NCBI RefSeq assembly: GCF_000090795.2
Contig: NW_003546419.1
Coordinates: 104,879 to 162,548 of the forward strand
Source: Amphimedon queenslandica
Taxonomy: Eukaryota; Porifera; Demospongiae; Haplosclerida; Niphatidae
Length of the DNA stretch: 57,670 nt
Reading direction: 5' to 3'
In this document: piece after piece, positions 29,769 through 41,256 of the stretch
How the letters are laid out: every line of letters starts with the position of its first letter
Numbering within the stretch: position 1 is the stretch's first letter
Notes under the pieces: generated by a model
The model's database searches: none
What the model saw: the letters and a program-made list of their open reading frames with translations, nothing else
Told to the model about the DNA's origin: nothing
Made by a program: the position numbers and the translations under genes

Positions 29769-32700
29769 ATGACTGCAACATCTAGCATTACCTTGTTACT
29801 AGGTAAGAGTACTCATATGAAGCTTGTCAGTAGTTGTATTGATCTATTGCTCAATAGTTTGCTTCTTCTGCTATAAAGTTTCTGATGGTCAATCTGTTGA
29901 CAGGACTACTTATGGATATGACTTCTATATTGGTATGTTTAGAGTTGACCAATGGGATGAAATAAATGAAGATCGGATATTTATTAGTACACTTTCCACT
30001 CAGTCTGTTGACTTTACAATAGAAACAGATATAGGGTGGAATAGTACTGGAAGTGTTTCTGTTGATGAACCAGCCACTGTTCTCTTACCACAGCGTGTTC
30101 TTCGATCACTCCATGCTAATTACTCTGAGCGATATAAAGGAATACATGTCCACTCTGATTCTCCCATATCTGTGATCGTAATGGCAGCAGAATATGATTT
30201 TAAAGAGGCATACTTGGTTTATCCATATATTGATCTTGGACTACAGCAGTATCATTATTTTGTTGTGTCAGCTGATAGATCTATGTCACGATTTTCTATG
30301 ACTGATAGCCAAAGCTCATTTCTTTTAGTTGGCAATGAAGATGATACCACAATAACTATTGCACCTACTCAAACTATTGAAGTCCCAGCCGATCCACAAA
30401 ATCCTAATAGTGCACTGCTATCAGTTGAGCCTGGTGATGTGCACACCATTACACTGCATCAAATGCAAACACTTTTTATTGGAACAGCATTTGGTGATTT
30501 GACTGGCACTGCCATCACCTCTAATAAACCATTGACTGTCATCAGTGGACATGAATGTGGTACTATTTCTGATGAACTCCTTCAGCAGCTTGAACAAACA
30601 CAATATAGGTGGTGGTGGGGGCCTGGCCGATGGTGCGATCATTTTGTGGAACAAATTCCTCCTACAGTAACTTGGGGTGAAACATTTCTAATCGTTCCAT
30701 TTCCCAATGGAATAGTTCAACATTACAATAAAATAATTGCTTCAGCTTATGACACAACTGTTATCCAGACTTGCAATGGTTCTATAGTTGCTACTATTAC
30801 ATTGTCATCACCAGGGGATTGGAATTCAGAAGAATGGAACATAACTTATGACCCAAGAGCCTATTGTGTTATTAAATCAGATAAACCAATTCTAGTAATG
30901 CAGTTTAGTGCTGAAGGCCACATAGAAAACATTGAAAATGTATCGACAATTTTCACTCAAGTACTTAGCATAGTCCCTCCAGTTGAACAGTATATTAACA
31001 CTGTTCAGTATTTCCCTGACAATGGTACATATTATGGCTCAAATTTTTTGAATCATTATGTTCACATTACTACCACTGATACTTCATTTGTACTGCTTGA
31101 TGGGACATCTTATGACTGGAATTGGTATCCTATTATTGATCAAAATGGCAACACTGTAGGATACGGTACTATTCATGAATTCTTAGATCTTGATCCTCAC
31201 GTATTGCAACACAGTAATCCATCTGCTGGCCTTAGTGTTATTGCTTATGGAACCAATTATCACAATCCTTCAGATAATCCTCAAACTTATACTTTTATGA
31301 TGGGAATGAAACTGAATGCATTGACAACAGGTTAGTCTTAAAATAGTGTTAAGGTGCTTAATTTGTATCTCGCATTTATAATTAAAATTAGGAGCTCTTC
31401 ATTTGAGTCCATGGTATGGTCAAATTTTTGGTGGTGTCCCAGTTATACTAACATCTCCTGAATTTGTTCAACAACATCAGCTAGTCACATGTCGCTTTCA
31501 TAATACTGAAGTGAGGGGTTTCCCCATTAGTTCTACCGAAGTTTTATGCATCACTCCTCAACTGAATGTAACTGGAAGAGTATTTGTACAGTTGCAACAT
31601 GCATATACACACAAAGCCTCATTTTATTCTCGTAAGTAAAATTTGAGTAATTTATGCATGTAATGTTTTCATTACATATTGTTATCTCTTTTAGAGTCTA
31701 TTGAAAATGGATATAAGGTAAATATCATATCTAATGATCTATTAATACAAGCACAAGATACTATTACACTAACATGGATACCAGCTAGCCTCTCTGAGAG
31801 CACAGGAACTGTTAATACAGCAAATCTTCGCATTAATATCAAACTACACGTCATCACTAACAATTCGGTTGATCAAGTTAATGAACTAGCCAGCAATATT
31901 GACAATAGTGGTTCTTATACTGTTAGTATACCAACTGTATCGCATTCGTCAGCACAAAATATCTATCCAGCTATTGTTTCTATTGAAGCTGTAGGAAATC
32001 AGCAAAATCCAGTAACATATGACTATGCTGAGGGTGCAGTAAAGCAATGGACTGATATGATATGGATTGCAAATGATGCAGGAAAATTTTATAGCAAATG
32101 TAAAGCATGGTCAATCAGTGAACCTGCTACCATTGGTGAGGCATTACTGTCAATTGTACGTTCAGAGGTTCCTTGTCCACCAACTATTGATCAAGCGAGA
32201 ACGGTTAATAGTGGATTGATACAAAACAGTAACAATAAACTAGTGAGATTTCTTCATCCTAATGCTGACAAATGTTACCATCAACGAACAATAACCAGGT
32301 AAAAATATTATTCATATCATGAAAGTGCATTTCCTCCTATTGGCTGTTATGAATTTATGACTACAAACAATGAATCATGTTATTAATTTTGTAGGACTGA
32401 GGGATCAAGTAATGAATGTTGTTATGACACCAATGGTCAATTAATCATTGGACCCACAAGTGGTGGCTCTGTTGACAAAGCATCTCCTATTGGCAGTGAT
32501 TCATCAAGCTATCTAACCAATCTATTAAATCATCATCGGGAAGATATTTTGCCTTATATTTTTTGCTGTAAAGGAGCAGAAAAAGATTGTGGGAAGTATT
32601 ATACCAGACGACCATCAGACAATGGCACTGCATATGTCCCTCCAATACCAGGTATGTTAACAATGATACAATCAATTATAATTGAATAATATATACAGCT

Positions 32701-33403
32701 TGGACCATTGGTGATCCTCATATCATAACTCTTGATCAATACAAATACACATTCAATGGAAAAGGAGAGTTCATTCTCATTGAAACTGATGATGAATCCT
32801 TTACATTGCAAGGAAGGATGATAGAGACACAAAATGGAACAGCTTCTGTATTTTCAGCTCTTGTAGCAAAGAGTATTACTAGTGTAGTTCAGTTTGAAAT
32901 ACAAGAAAAGGATAATAAAACTAGCTTTCTTGTCTGTTTGGTGAACAGAGAGGAAATNNNNNNNNNNNNNNNNNNNNNNNNNNNNNNNNNNNNNNNNNNN
33001 NNNNNNNNNNNNNNNNNNNNNNNNNNNNNNNNNNNNNNNNNNNNNNNNNNNNNNNNNNNNNNNNNGATTGTCAGTATCATGCAGGTAGCTACATATGTAC
33101 GTGTCTGTCTGGATTGACTGGAGATTTTTGTGAAGAAAATAGTGAGCACAAATTTATTTTAAACACTTGTTATCATTACCAATAATTCCAGTTCCTACTA
33201 CAACAGTTGATGATGCTGATAATGTTGGTCTAGCTGTTGGATTGACTGTTGGGATATTGATTCCTCTTGTCATTGTGACACTGATTGCTGTTATTGTCCT
33301 GGTACTTGTGATTGTTCGACGTAAAAGAAGCAAAAAGGAAAGTGAGAGAAAATATACAGATCAACAAGAAATGAAACAAGTGCCAAAAAATGTGTACAAC
33401 TAA
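29769..33403 (+). CDS. Type I membrane protein: IgGFc-binding, TIG-like, AMOP, VWD, EGF (assembly gap inside)
   Basis: Cell-surface protein of unknown role. Exons: 29769-29802, 29831-31330, 31392-31631, 31695-32298, 32395-32651, 32699 to the gap at 32958-33065, 33066-33141, 33192-33403. The first exon joins in phase to give a signal peptide (MTATSSITLLL plus VVVLIYC..). Exon 2 is an IgGFc-binding-type domain (GYDFYIGMF .. SDKPILVMQFS). Exon 3 resembles a TIG domain (LSPWYGQIFGGVPVILTSP). Exons 4-5 form an AMOP domain (CKAWSISEPA, ECCYDTNG, CCKGAEKDC, YYTRRPSDNGTAYVPP). Exon 6 starts a VWD domain (IGDPHIITLDQYKYTFNGKG). After the gap are an EGF-like end (YICTCLSGLTGDFCEE), a membrane helix and a basic tail RRKRSKKESERK. 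The order resembles MUC4/SUSD2-type proteins but with IgGFc-binding in place of NIDO. Confidence 0.85.
32958..33065. other. Assembly gap inside the receptor gene
   Basis: 108 N. It hides the end of the VWD domain, any exons after it and the start of the EGF-like segment. Confidence 0.95.
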
Positions 33404-34029
33404 TAGTAGATAGCTCCAAGTAACTATAACGCTTCATATCATTAGTTGATTTAGTTAGCTGCTACACTCTTTTATATGCTGTTTTTTAGTTTCTTTCGTG
33501 AATTGTTTTGTAGCTATCATTTTTTAATAATTATAATCATTGAGACACAAAAAAGTTAAATAGAAAATGATTCATATATAAAGCTATCTATAGCTGACCT
33601 TTTTACCAGGAAGCTCTTCAAATCTCGTACAATAATTAATAATAAATGAATACCTTTTTGCCAAAAGAGAATGTAGATCTAATTACATTCTATCTTGTAA
33701 TGCCATCTTCTCAATTTGCGGCCTCTTCTGCAGATCTGGTGATCGACTCTTAGGATAATTAGTGCTATTAAAGCGATTATTTAATTTAATTTAATTAATT
33801 TTATTTCTGATGAGAGAAAGAAATAATATAATTTACTGATATACATGTACTTATATCGTGTAGTAAGTTTGAGCTGATTCTGATCACATTTGGATTGCAA
33901 TAATTACAATTAATTAATTGGATTATAAAAGTTATAAATTTTATAACTTAAAGGTCATTAATATTCATATGCATTGGGTTGCATGTCACAAAGCTCGAGT
34001 AAAGAGAAGACTGGGAAAAGATAGACGAG
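33404..34029. other. Intergenic, receptor 3' end to next gene
   Basis: AT-rich. Probably 3' UTR first (several aataataaat-like sites near 33635), then a fragment of the 'agtttgagctgattctgatca' dispersed repeat near 33855-33900, then the upstream region of the gene at 34030. Nothing coding seen. Confidence 0.6.
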
Positions 34030-37000
34030 ATGGATGCTGTTCAAGAAGGAGAGAGAACTCCAGTGCAATCTAAGAGAAGACGCTTGTAAGATTATCTCGG
34101 CAATTGATCGAATATACATATCAATCTATTATTAAAATATGATTAATATTGTATACTTTATATATATATGCTACGTGATTTTCACACCTAAGTTTTATTT
34201 TCTTTCCCCCTCGTTCACTAGGGCCCACCACAGACACAGAGCTCAGAGTATCATCCAGTTTCAAAGCCTCGACCAACTAGAAGATGAAGTGACACACGGG
34301 TACTACGAGACCACCCCAACCAGACAAGGGAGTCGCAAACGTGTCATTCTCATCGAAATCCTCAACGGTAGCGAATTACCAGTGTCAATATTACATTTGC
34401 ATCCTTTTAATTAGGGTTGTTATGGTGGATTTGTTTCGGACAATTATCCTGCCTTCTTCATAGTAATTCCCCTCTCTCGTTATGGCAACAGTTCTCACTT
34501 ATCGTGTTGATACTAATATTCACTGTATCGTTTACATGTCTGAGTATTCTTAAGAGAGCATGTCTTAGTCACTTTGGTCTCCTATTCTTACGAGTCTCTA
34601 GTATCCTAATACTGGTATCGGACTGGTTTTATTTGCCGCTGGTGGGCGGAGTGATTGGAGGCGTGGCTTGTTTCCTATCGCTGATGAGTGGGTTATGGAA
34701 TTTATCAATTTTGGACAAGTAAGAGGAATAGAGGATATTGACAGATTGAAGTGTACAGTGTGAACATTAAGTCATGTCATGACCAGGCCTGGGGTCAATT
34801 ACAATTAAATGTAATCTATTACTATTACTATTACTTGAAAATTTTAACTATTATATTACTATTACTATTACAGCCTTTTTTCAAAGTAATCTATTACTAT
34901 TACTATTACAACAAAGTATATTACTATTACAATTACTATTACAATACGCCATAGATTTTTATAGGTTACTAATAAAAATAATCTACTTTTGAAGTTAATC
35001 TAAGCCATTTTATAGTTTCTAATTAAGAATGCTTTGTTATATTTATGATAAAAAGTCTCAGTACCGAGCAATAGTTCCTGGCTAACGTGCTATTTTCCTA
35101 TTGTTACTTATTAGTGTAACACTACAAGTAATAGCTATGTAATATTGAGATTACATATTACTTTGATCATTATTACTATTACTATTACTATTACTTCCTG
35201 TTGCCAAAGATTCTATTACTATTACTATTACTATTACTTGGTGCCCTGTAATCGTTACTATTACAATTACTATTACATATTACTATTACCCCAGGCCTGG
35301 TCATGACATGTGTACTATACATTATGTAGTAACATAATGTACATGTATGTAGCACTATCAAGCTTAAAATTTAATTTCTATCGACCCAAAAAAGATCAAT
35401 TGTTGCTACATGATAGAGAAAAGTAATTGATCATTACTATTGTTGGTACGTTGTATATGTAGTTCTCATAGCTCATTAAAGCATAATTGCGTGTTCTTGT
35501 AACAATCAACTTACAATATGATCTCTTACATCTACAAATCAACTTACAATCTCTACATTGTTGTAAAGACAATGCCATTTTTTTCTATAGTAAATAAAGT
35601 CTTGTTTTATGAGTGATTTTGTAAAATTTATTTACTAGCGTGTTCTTTAACAATCAACTTACAATATGATCTCTTACAACTCTACAAATCAACTTACAAG
35701 CTCTACAATACAGTATATTATTGTTGTAAATACAATGCCACCTTTTCTATAGTAAATAAAGCCTCTTGTTTTATGAGTGATTTTGTAGAATTTATTTATG
35801 AGCATTGGCATCATGCTGATGTTTGGAATTCTTATTTTTGATAGCATAATTTGTTGACAAGGTTAGCAAAGCATACCTTGTTACACTATTCCTGGTATTT
35901 AACAACTGAATCCTTTGGCTGCTTTAGGAAATAGGAAAGCTAGACAGCAACTTGTTGATTTGTTGTTATTTTCTATTTACAATAGAGCACTTACCATGTA
36001 TGAGGTGTGCTGCAGCATGCCTGTCTTTTCTATTGTACATTCTGTTTTAGTACGTCTGAATGTGTGATTGTGTATAATTAATGTGAATTTGAATAAAGTG
36101 TACACCAAGGACACTTTTCATTGTTTTTGATCTGCTTCATTATTTTCTAGCATCCAGCACAATGCATTGATGTGTGATTATAAAAATAATGGGAATTTTA
36201 ATTCACACTATTAATTTTGTAAGGGTATATACATGTATATACTTTCATTCATGTGCATCAATGACATATTGTGCTTGTGCACATTTATAAGTAGTTTACA
36301 TGCTCTGAGGTGCTTCATTGTTTTCTAGCATGCAGGACAGTGTAAACACTGTAGTATCAATGCGATAAGTCTGTGTGTACTTAAGTGTATACTTAAGTTG
36401 ATTATTATTGTATTCCTTTTTATGGTCATTAGTTTTAATGTTAGTTTAATTGTATGTGGGATGACCACTGTTGATTTGCAGCTGTTTATCTTTACCCTCC
36501 CTCTCTCTCTGTCACTCATTCTCTCTCCCTCCCTCTCTCTCTCTCCCTCCCTCTCTTTCTCTCCCTCCCTCTCTTTCTCTCCCCCTCTCTCTCTCTATCT
36601 TTTTTCTCCTACTATCCCTTTCTTCCTTCAGGTATAGGAAGATCCATTTCCATCTATTAGCTCTCATTTTACTACAGATAATGTCATTTTGGTTCCCAGC
36701 CTTTTCTCGCTCCTTCTTCCTCTCTTTCTACATTGGTCCCTCACTAGGACTGGTCATCACTTGCATTACTTTTACTCAGGACCACAGGACTCCTCTCGTT
36801 AGCAGTGACAAGTTATCCGGTCGGAGAGACTCCAGAAAGTCCTCCTTGGTGTGTGCTAATCGATCCGAATGGGCGTGGTTAGGGGCTGGGTTTGGTTGTC
36901 ATTTGTTTATAGCCTGGGCAGTTTATGGGTTGAGTGGAATGGCTAGCGAGTGGGAGGATGGCAGTAGCACTCTTTCGACTCAAGTATTAAGGTAATTGGG

Positions 37001-38580
37001 TTTAATTGGTATTATTTATTGAGGTCATTCTAAATAATTTAAGTTAAACGTCGTTGGGTATTTTTTTTAGTGTATTAATATTATTATTTTATTATTATTT
37101 TTTTAATTTTTATTACTGTATTTGTTAAAACAATAAATGCTAAGCATGTGCATAAAAAAGTTATAATAAAGTTAAAATAAAAGAGTAATAATAATAATAA
37201 TGACAAAGATGATGGTGGTGATAGTAATAACATATAATTAGTGAATAAGAGAATTGTATTATTAATATTTTAATTATTTTATGCTATTATTATTACTTTA
37301 AATTTTGATTATTTTAGGGTCCTAGTCATAGCAGCTTTCTGTGGGGGTGTGTTGCTAGGCAATGAGAGTAACCTCCCCCTCATCTGTTCGTACCAGTGGC
37401 TGACAATGGGAGGGATTGGCTATCTATTGTTTGTCTATTGTAATTCATCAACAGCTGCTCTTGGTCTCCTATTAGTATCACTACATATTATGTCACTATT
37501 ACCCCAACTCTACTCACGACTAACGGAATACACTCCGTCCAATGTCCTACCTGTCGCCATTGTCACGTACCTCTGTCTTCTTTTAATCAGTCGAGTGGAT
37601 GTGGGCGGAGTCAAGCTCTCGACGTTCGTTGTATTGGTGAGTGTCATTTTCCAGTGGTGTGGATTGAGGAAGTGGCTACCTTTGGGTGTTGAGTTAGGTG
37701 CGTGTCCTCTTATTATATTCGTATTTTTTTGTGGTTGATTGTCATGTTAGCAAGCCAGTGTGTGCCGCCCCACAAGTGTATTTTGACATATTCACAGTGT
37801 TTAATTTAGTGAGTATCATTTAAAGAGTTGTGTCCCTAATAAAAGGACATATAATTAATGTCCTGTTTTAGCAATAGATAGTCCAGAATATAGCCAGTTT
37901 GGTTTGCTACTACTGAAGAAGTGAAGAACTTTTTTGTACAAGCAACCAAGGGCCATTAAGATGTGCAAAAATGGTACACTTCAGATTTGAAATATATTTG
38001 AAATAATGATTGAAAAGAATCACTATTAGGCTTATTTTGTTTGATTTTAATACAAATCTATGTCCCGTGCTCTGTTAGAGTTTGTTGGCACTCATCATAT
38101 CAATCGTTGGCATCATTGCCAGTCTTCATTCTCCCTATCTCTCATCTCATTTTTATTGCTTGTGTAGGCATAGTAAAGGACAATAGTCTGCCAGTCAGCA
38201 ATGATGCTAAAAAAAGGCGTCCCTCCTATACTATGATGGTTGGACGGATGATAAGAAGATTATCAACTGTACAGGAGCAAGAGGAGGAGATAGAGGAGGT
38301 GGAGGAGGAGGAAGAGGAGAGAGAGAATGGAGGAGTAGCAATGAGTAGTATTCATCGGAGGAGATTGTTAGAACTTCTAATTGAACAAGAGGCCGAGATG
38401 AGGCATTTTGAAGTAAAGAAACTAAGGCAAGGTAAGAATTATAATACTTCTATTTTTGCTATTCAGCTGTTGTTTTTTTATGATGTCAAGTATCGTCATT
38501 ATGATTGTTAAGTTTATTTTTTTTTTCTAGTAATTCTGTGCCTTATTGTATTGGCTGTGCTGTGTGCTGCTTCAGTATAA
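34030..38580 (+). CDS. Unrecognised multi-pass membrane protein, 548 aa, 7 exons
   Basis: I do not recognise the family. Exons: 34030-34085, 34222-34367, 34415-34718, 36632-36991, 37318-37697, 38081-38431, 38531-38580; 1647 nt with all phases closing. The N-terminus (MDAVQEGERTPVQSKRRR, then ~45 polar residues) should be cytosolic. Exons 3, 4, 5 and 6 hold about ten hydrophobic segments (for example FSLIVLILIFTVSFTCLSIL, LLALILLQIMSFWF, AIVTYLCLLLIS). Exon 6 then turns charged, with RRLSTVQEQEEEIEEVEEE and a heptad-like stretch RRRLLELLIEQEAEMRHFEV. The 16-residue last exon codes for a hydrophobic C-terminal tail, ILCLIVLAVLCAASV. One intron is only 47 bp. The exon 6 acceptor has two options (ttag or ttagag); the second keeps the frame open. 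It is intact, so likely functional. Confidence 0.75.
34776..35307. mobile_element. 516-bp hAT-like MITE with 8-bp target duplication
   Basis: Element 34784-35299 begins CAGGCCTGGGGT and ends ACCCCAGGCCTG. It is flanked by gtcatgac on both sides (34776-34783, 35300-35307), which is itself a palindrome. The interior is made of ATTACT and ATTACA repeats. In intron 3 of the multi-pass protein gene. Confidence 0.88.
35488..35815. repeat. Tandem duplication of ~150 bp
   Basis: 35488-35635 and 35638-35800 share 'gcgtgttctt..aacaatcaacttacaatatg', 'gtaaataaag' and 'ttttatgagtgattttgta' in the same order with small indels. Intronic. Confidence 0.75.
36495..36610. repeat. CT-rich microsatellite beside a splice acceptor
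   Basis: ctctctccctccctctct repeats on the sense strand, ending just before the acceptor of exon 4 (ttccttcag at 36625-36631). Probably also serves as the polypyrimidine tract. Confidence 0.8.
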
Positions 38581-38746
38581 TTATAAACTCTATTATTATT
38601 TATTTCATGCAGTAAAAATCCAACATTAAGAGAATAGCAATTATTTATTTTTTGTCACTATAATCTTTGTACAATAGAAATTTCAATTTTGATGATTGAT
38701 GATTATAATTTTGCTTTAAAGTCATCATTTAAAAAACTCACAAACT
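38581..38746. other. Convergent 3' ends, 166 bp
   Basis: Multi-pass protein (plus) and FANCF-like gene (minus) end here tail to tail. AT-rich with polyadenylation-like sites. Their 3' UTRs probably overlap. Confidence 0.6.
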
Positions 38747-40672
38747 TCATTGGAAACCAGCTATTTTGCATATAGTATCCAATAGTCTATGCCATATACT
38801 GCTGCCTGTGTTCTTTCCTGATACCTTCTTCTCAACAGTACACATGATGGAATCTCGAACAGATACACTGATATTAGTTAATGATAACCAGTGACTAATG
38901 ATTTCATCTTCTTTGGGTCCATTATTAGCACTTGATATTGAGATCAGGTCAGTAATCAAGATCAGTTGACTCAAGTAAGTCTCTTTGAACATTAGTGATT
39001 TATCTGCAGTGTATGCTAGAGTTTGAGGCGAGAGGGAGAAGAATTTATTGATAAAGGAGCAGGTGAGGTCCTTTTCAAAGTGTCCCGATAGCCAGTGAAT
39101 AATATCCTCATGAATGTCTTTTGTTAATGTAGAATCATGCCCCTGCATGCCCTCACCATTATCATGCAAAGCTAAACAAATCAAAATGGACTCCTATAGA
39201 GAAAAGAAAAGAGGAATAAACAAAAGTATCAGAGCTAGTATTAATATGCATGTACCCAGAAATATATAAGGGCAACAGCCTTCACTGATTTTGCAAAAAG
39301 AGCTCCATAATCATGATATTACATGAAAGGCATGGACTTTAGCTTTGTAAAAACTGAGTTAAGCAAAGGCTCTTAGTCCCATGGAAGTTTATTACTATAA
39401 GTAGTTCAGCATGCAAGTGCTCAGTGCTGCTTACCATTCCTCCTTCATCAGTAATAGAGTCAAACCTCTGCTTCATTACTGTAGCTATATCTCTACATTG
39501 AGCACAATAAAACAGTGGCTTCAATGTCTTACATACTGTGCATTGCTTCTTGAATGAGCTAAAGTTTTCCTCAATGATCTGAATTCTTCCATAAAAGCAG
39601 TAGCAACAATTAGACTCTCACCTATAATGTTATGGAAAGTGATAGAACAGTAGATCTATGATCATGGTTTAAATTACCAAAGAGAAAGGGAACATGCGGA
39701 GCACTTTCTTTGATGGCTGATGATATATCCTTAAGGCTCTGGAGCATTTCCAGATTTTGAGATAGCGACCTTTTGAACTAACAAAATAGCAATGAAAATT
39801 GAAGAATTTCATCTTTGCAATTTTTGTTGAAATTTTATGCACTATAGTACAGGGAATTTTGCCCTATTTTGAAGCAACTTAAAAAATTTGCAAAAAAATC
39901 CAATTTTAATCAAAATTAGTTCAAACTTTCTAAATGAGAACATGCATGTGTACCAGGAAAAATTAAAAAATAAAGAATTCTCTTCTTTTCAACTTTGGCG
40001 AAATTTGGCCATACAAAGAATTTTATCCGATTTTGGAGCAACTTTAAAAAATTGTAAAAAATCCAATTTTAATCACCATCAGTTCAAAACTTTCAAACAA
40101 TGTGTATACATATTAAGAATTCTCTCCTAACCTCAGAGTAATGACATGCAAGGTCAGGGACTTTCATAACTTCAGCTTCACAGAGTGCTGGATTCTCTAC
40201 AAGTGCCTATAGCAAAAAAAAAAACATAAAAATACCAATTAATTCTAAACCTTTATTAAGTAATCATAGCTCCTAGTTCCAAGAAACTCAAGAGATAAAG
40301 TTTCAATGCCAAACATCTGCTGAAAAGAAGCATCTGCTGTACCCGATTTCCTTGTAGATACTAAAAATCTTTGATTAAATTTATCGTTAAATTCCAGCTG
40401 TATTTTTGGTTTTGCTAAAAGTAACTTATCATATGCCTAGAAATAATAAGACAATTAATTATGGTAATACTAATTTGTTAATTTTCATTAGAATAAAAAT
40501 AAGAAATATAATGAAGTAAAACAGTGAAGGCAGTATTGCAGACCTTTCCAAACAGCTTGCTCCAATTTATAGCTCTTTCAAGATCACTCTGTTTCCACCC
40601 AGAGACCTGACTGGTTCTACATATTTTGAGAATACGAATATAATTCTCTGCATTATTCAATAAAGAGTCCAT
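38747..40672 (-). CDS. FANCF: Fanconi anaemia group F protein (FANCF) homologue, 359 aa, 7 exons
   Basis: FANCF is an adaptor of the Fanconi anaemia core complex that monoubiquitinates FANCD2/FANCI in interstrand crosslink repair. Exons in coding order: 40672-40544, 40436-40251, 40206-40132, 39777-39678, 39621-39537, 39492-39435, 39193-38747; 1080 nt, every phase closes. Length 359 aa against 374 in human. Recalled similarities to human FANCF: start MDSLL (human MESLL), QVSGW..AINWSKLF (human YVSTW..ALQWARYL), LEFLGTRSYDYL..LVENPAL (human LENRAL at the same place), IIHWLSGHFE (human VHWLLGNSE) and SIWHRLL near the end (human SIWTDLL). Human FANCF is intronless, so the intron structure is notable. 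One intron is 44 bp. ATG at 40672 chosen; the frame upstream has only GTG. Family is fast-evolving, so profile confirmation matters. Confidence 0.78.
39840..40112. repeat. Two inverted-orientation copies of the ~190-bp dispersed repeat
   Basis: Units near 39845-40010 and 40020-40110 are reverse complements of the 26156 family ('ttttgaagcaactt', 'aatccaattttaatc', 'agttcaaactttc'). In the intron between exons 4 and 3 of the FANCF gene. Confidence 0.75.
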
Positions 40673-41256
40673 GTCTAATGCCACGCCCCACCAATGGTAG
40701 ATAGGTCACGTGTTTCCACGTGTTCTTGTAACGATGTTGTAACTATGAAAAATAACTGCAAATATTGATCAACTCATTCAGCCATATACTAAACACTTGA
40801 TTGTTATGTTCCAGTTCTTAATTTTCTGATATTATCACCAAATTTAAACGGTACACCCCAATTACTGTAGACTGGGAAATGGTCTGGCTGCGAGACTAGG
40901 AAACATACCAATTAAAAAAGCTACTTCAAATTTAGTAATAACACAATCATAAGCCAAAATAATAGTTACCTTAGAAAGTGGCTAATCAATATTTTATTTA
41001 TAACTGAAAGACTAAAGCTACCATGAGAATTAGAATGATACAGTAAGAGAATACATTGTTAGTCAACCACTGAATGAATTGTTTCACTTAAGCTATGGAG
41101 ATTATCATGAGAATTAGTATAACAATTTTGTTGACTGGATGTAAAAAATTTACTATAAAAAAGGAAGCAAAAGACTAGACACACAAACTGTCTATATTAT
41201 CATAATTACAAACAGCAAATAATATGCTGCTGTAGTGTAGTGTAGTGCCCCAGTTC
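40673..41256. other. Intergenic, FANCF start to transporter copy 1 end
   Basis: Upstream region of FANCF. It includes cacgtgtttccacgtg (two CACGTG boxes, 40707-40722), which may be a promoter element. The part from 40960 to 41250 resembles 42930-43200, so it belongs to the duplicated transporter unit. Confidence 0.5.

Noticed and set aside
38041..38180. Alternative reading frame (LLALIISIVGIIASL) for exon 6 of the multi-pass protein
   Set aside because: Hydrophobic and tempting, but it hits a stop before the charged region and breaks the otherwise perfect phase closure.
21523..40672. RECQL5-FANCF DNA repair gene cluster
   Set aside because: They are 9 kb apart, with unrelated membrane-protein genes between them; proximity alone is weak evidence.
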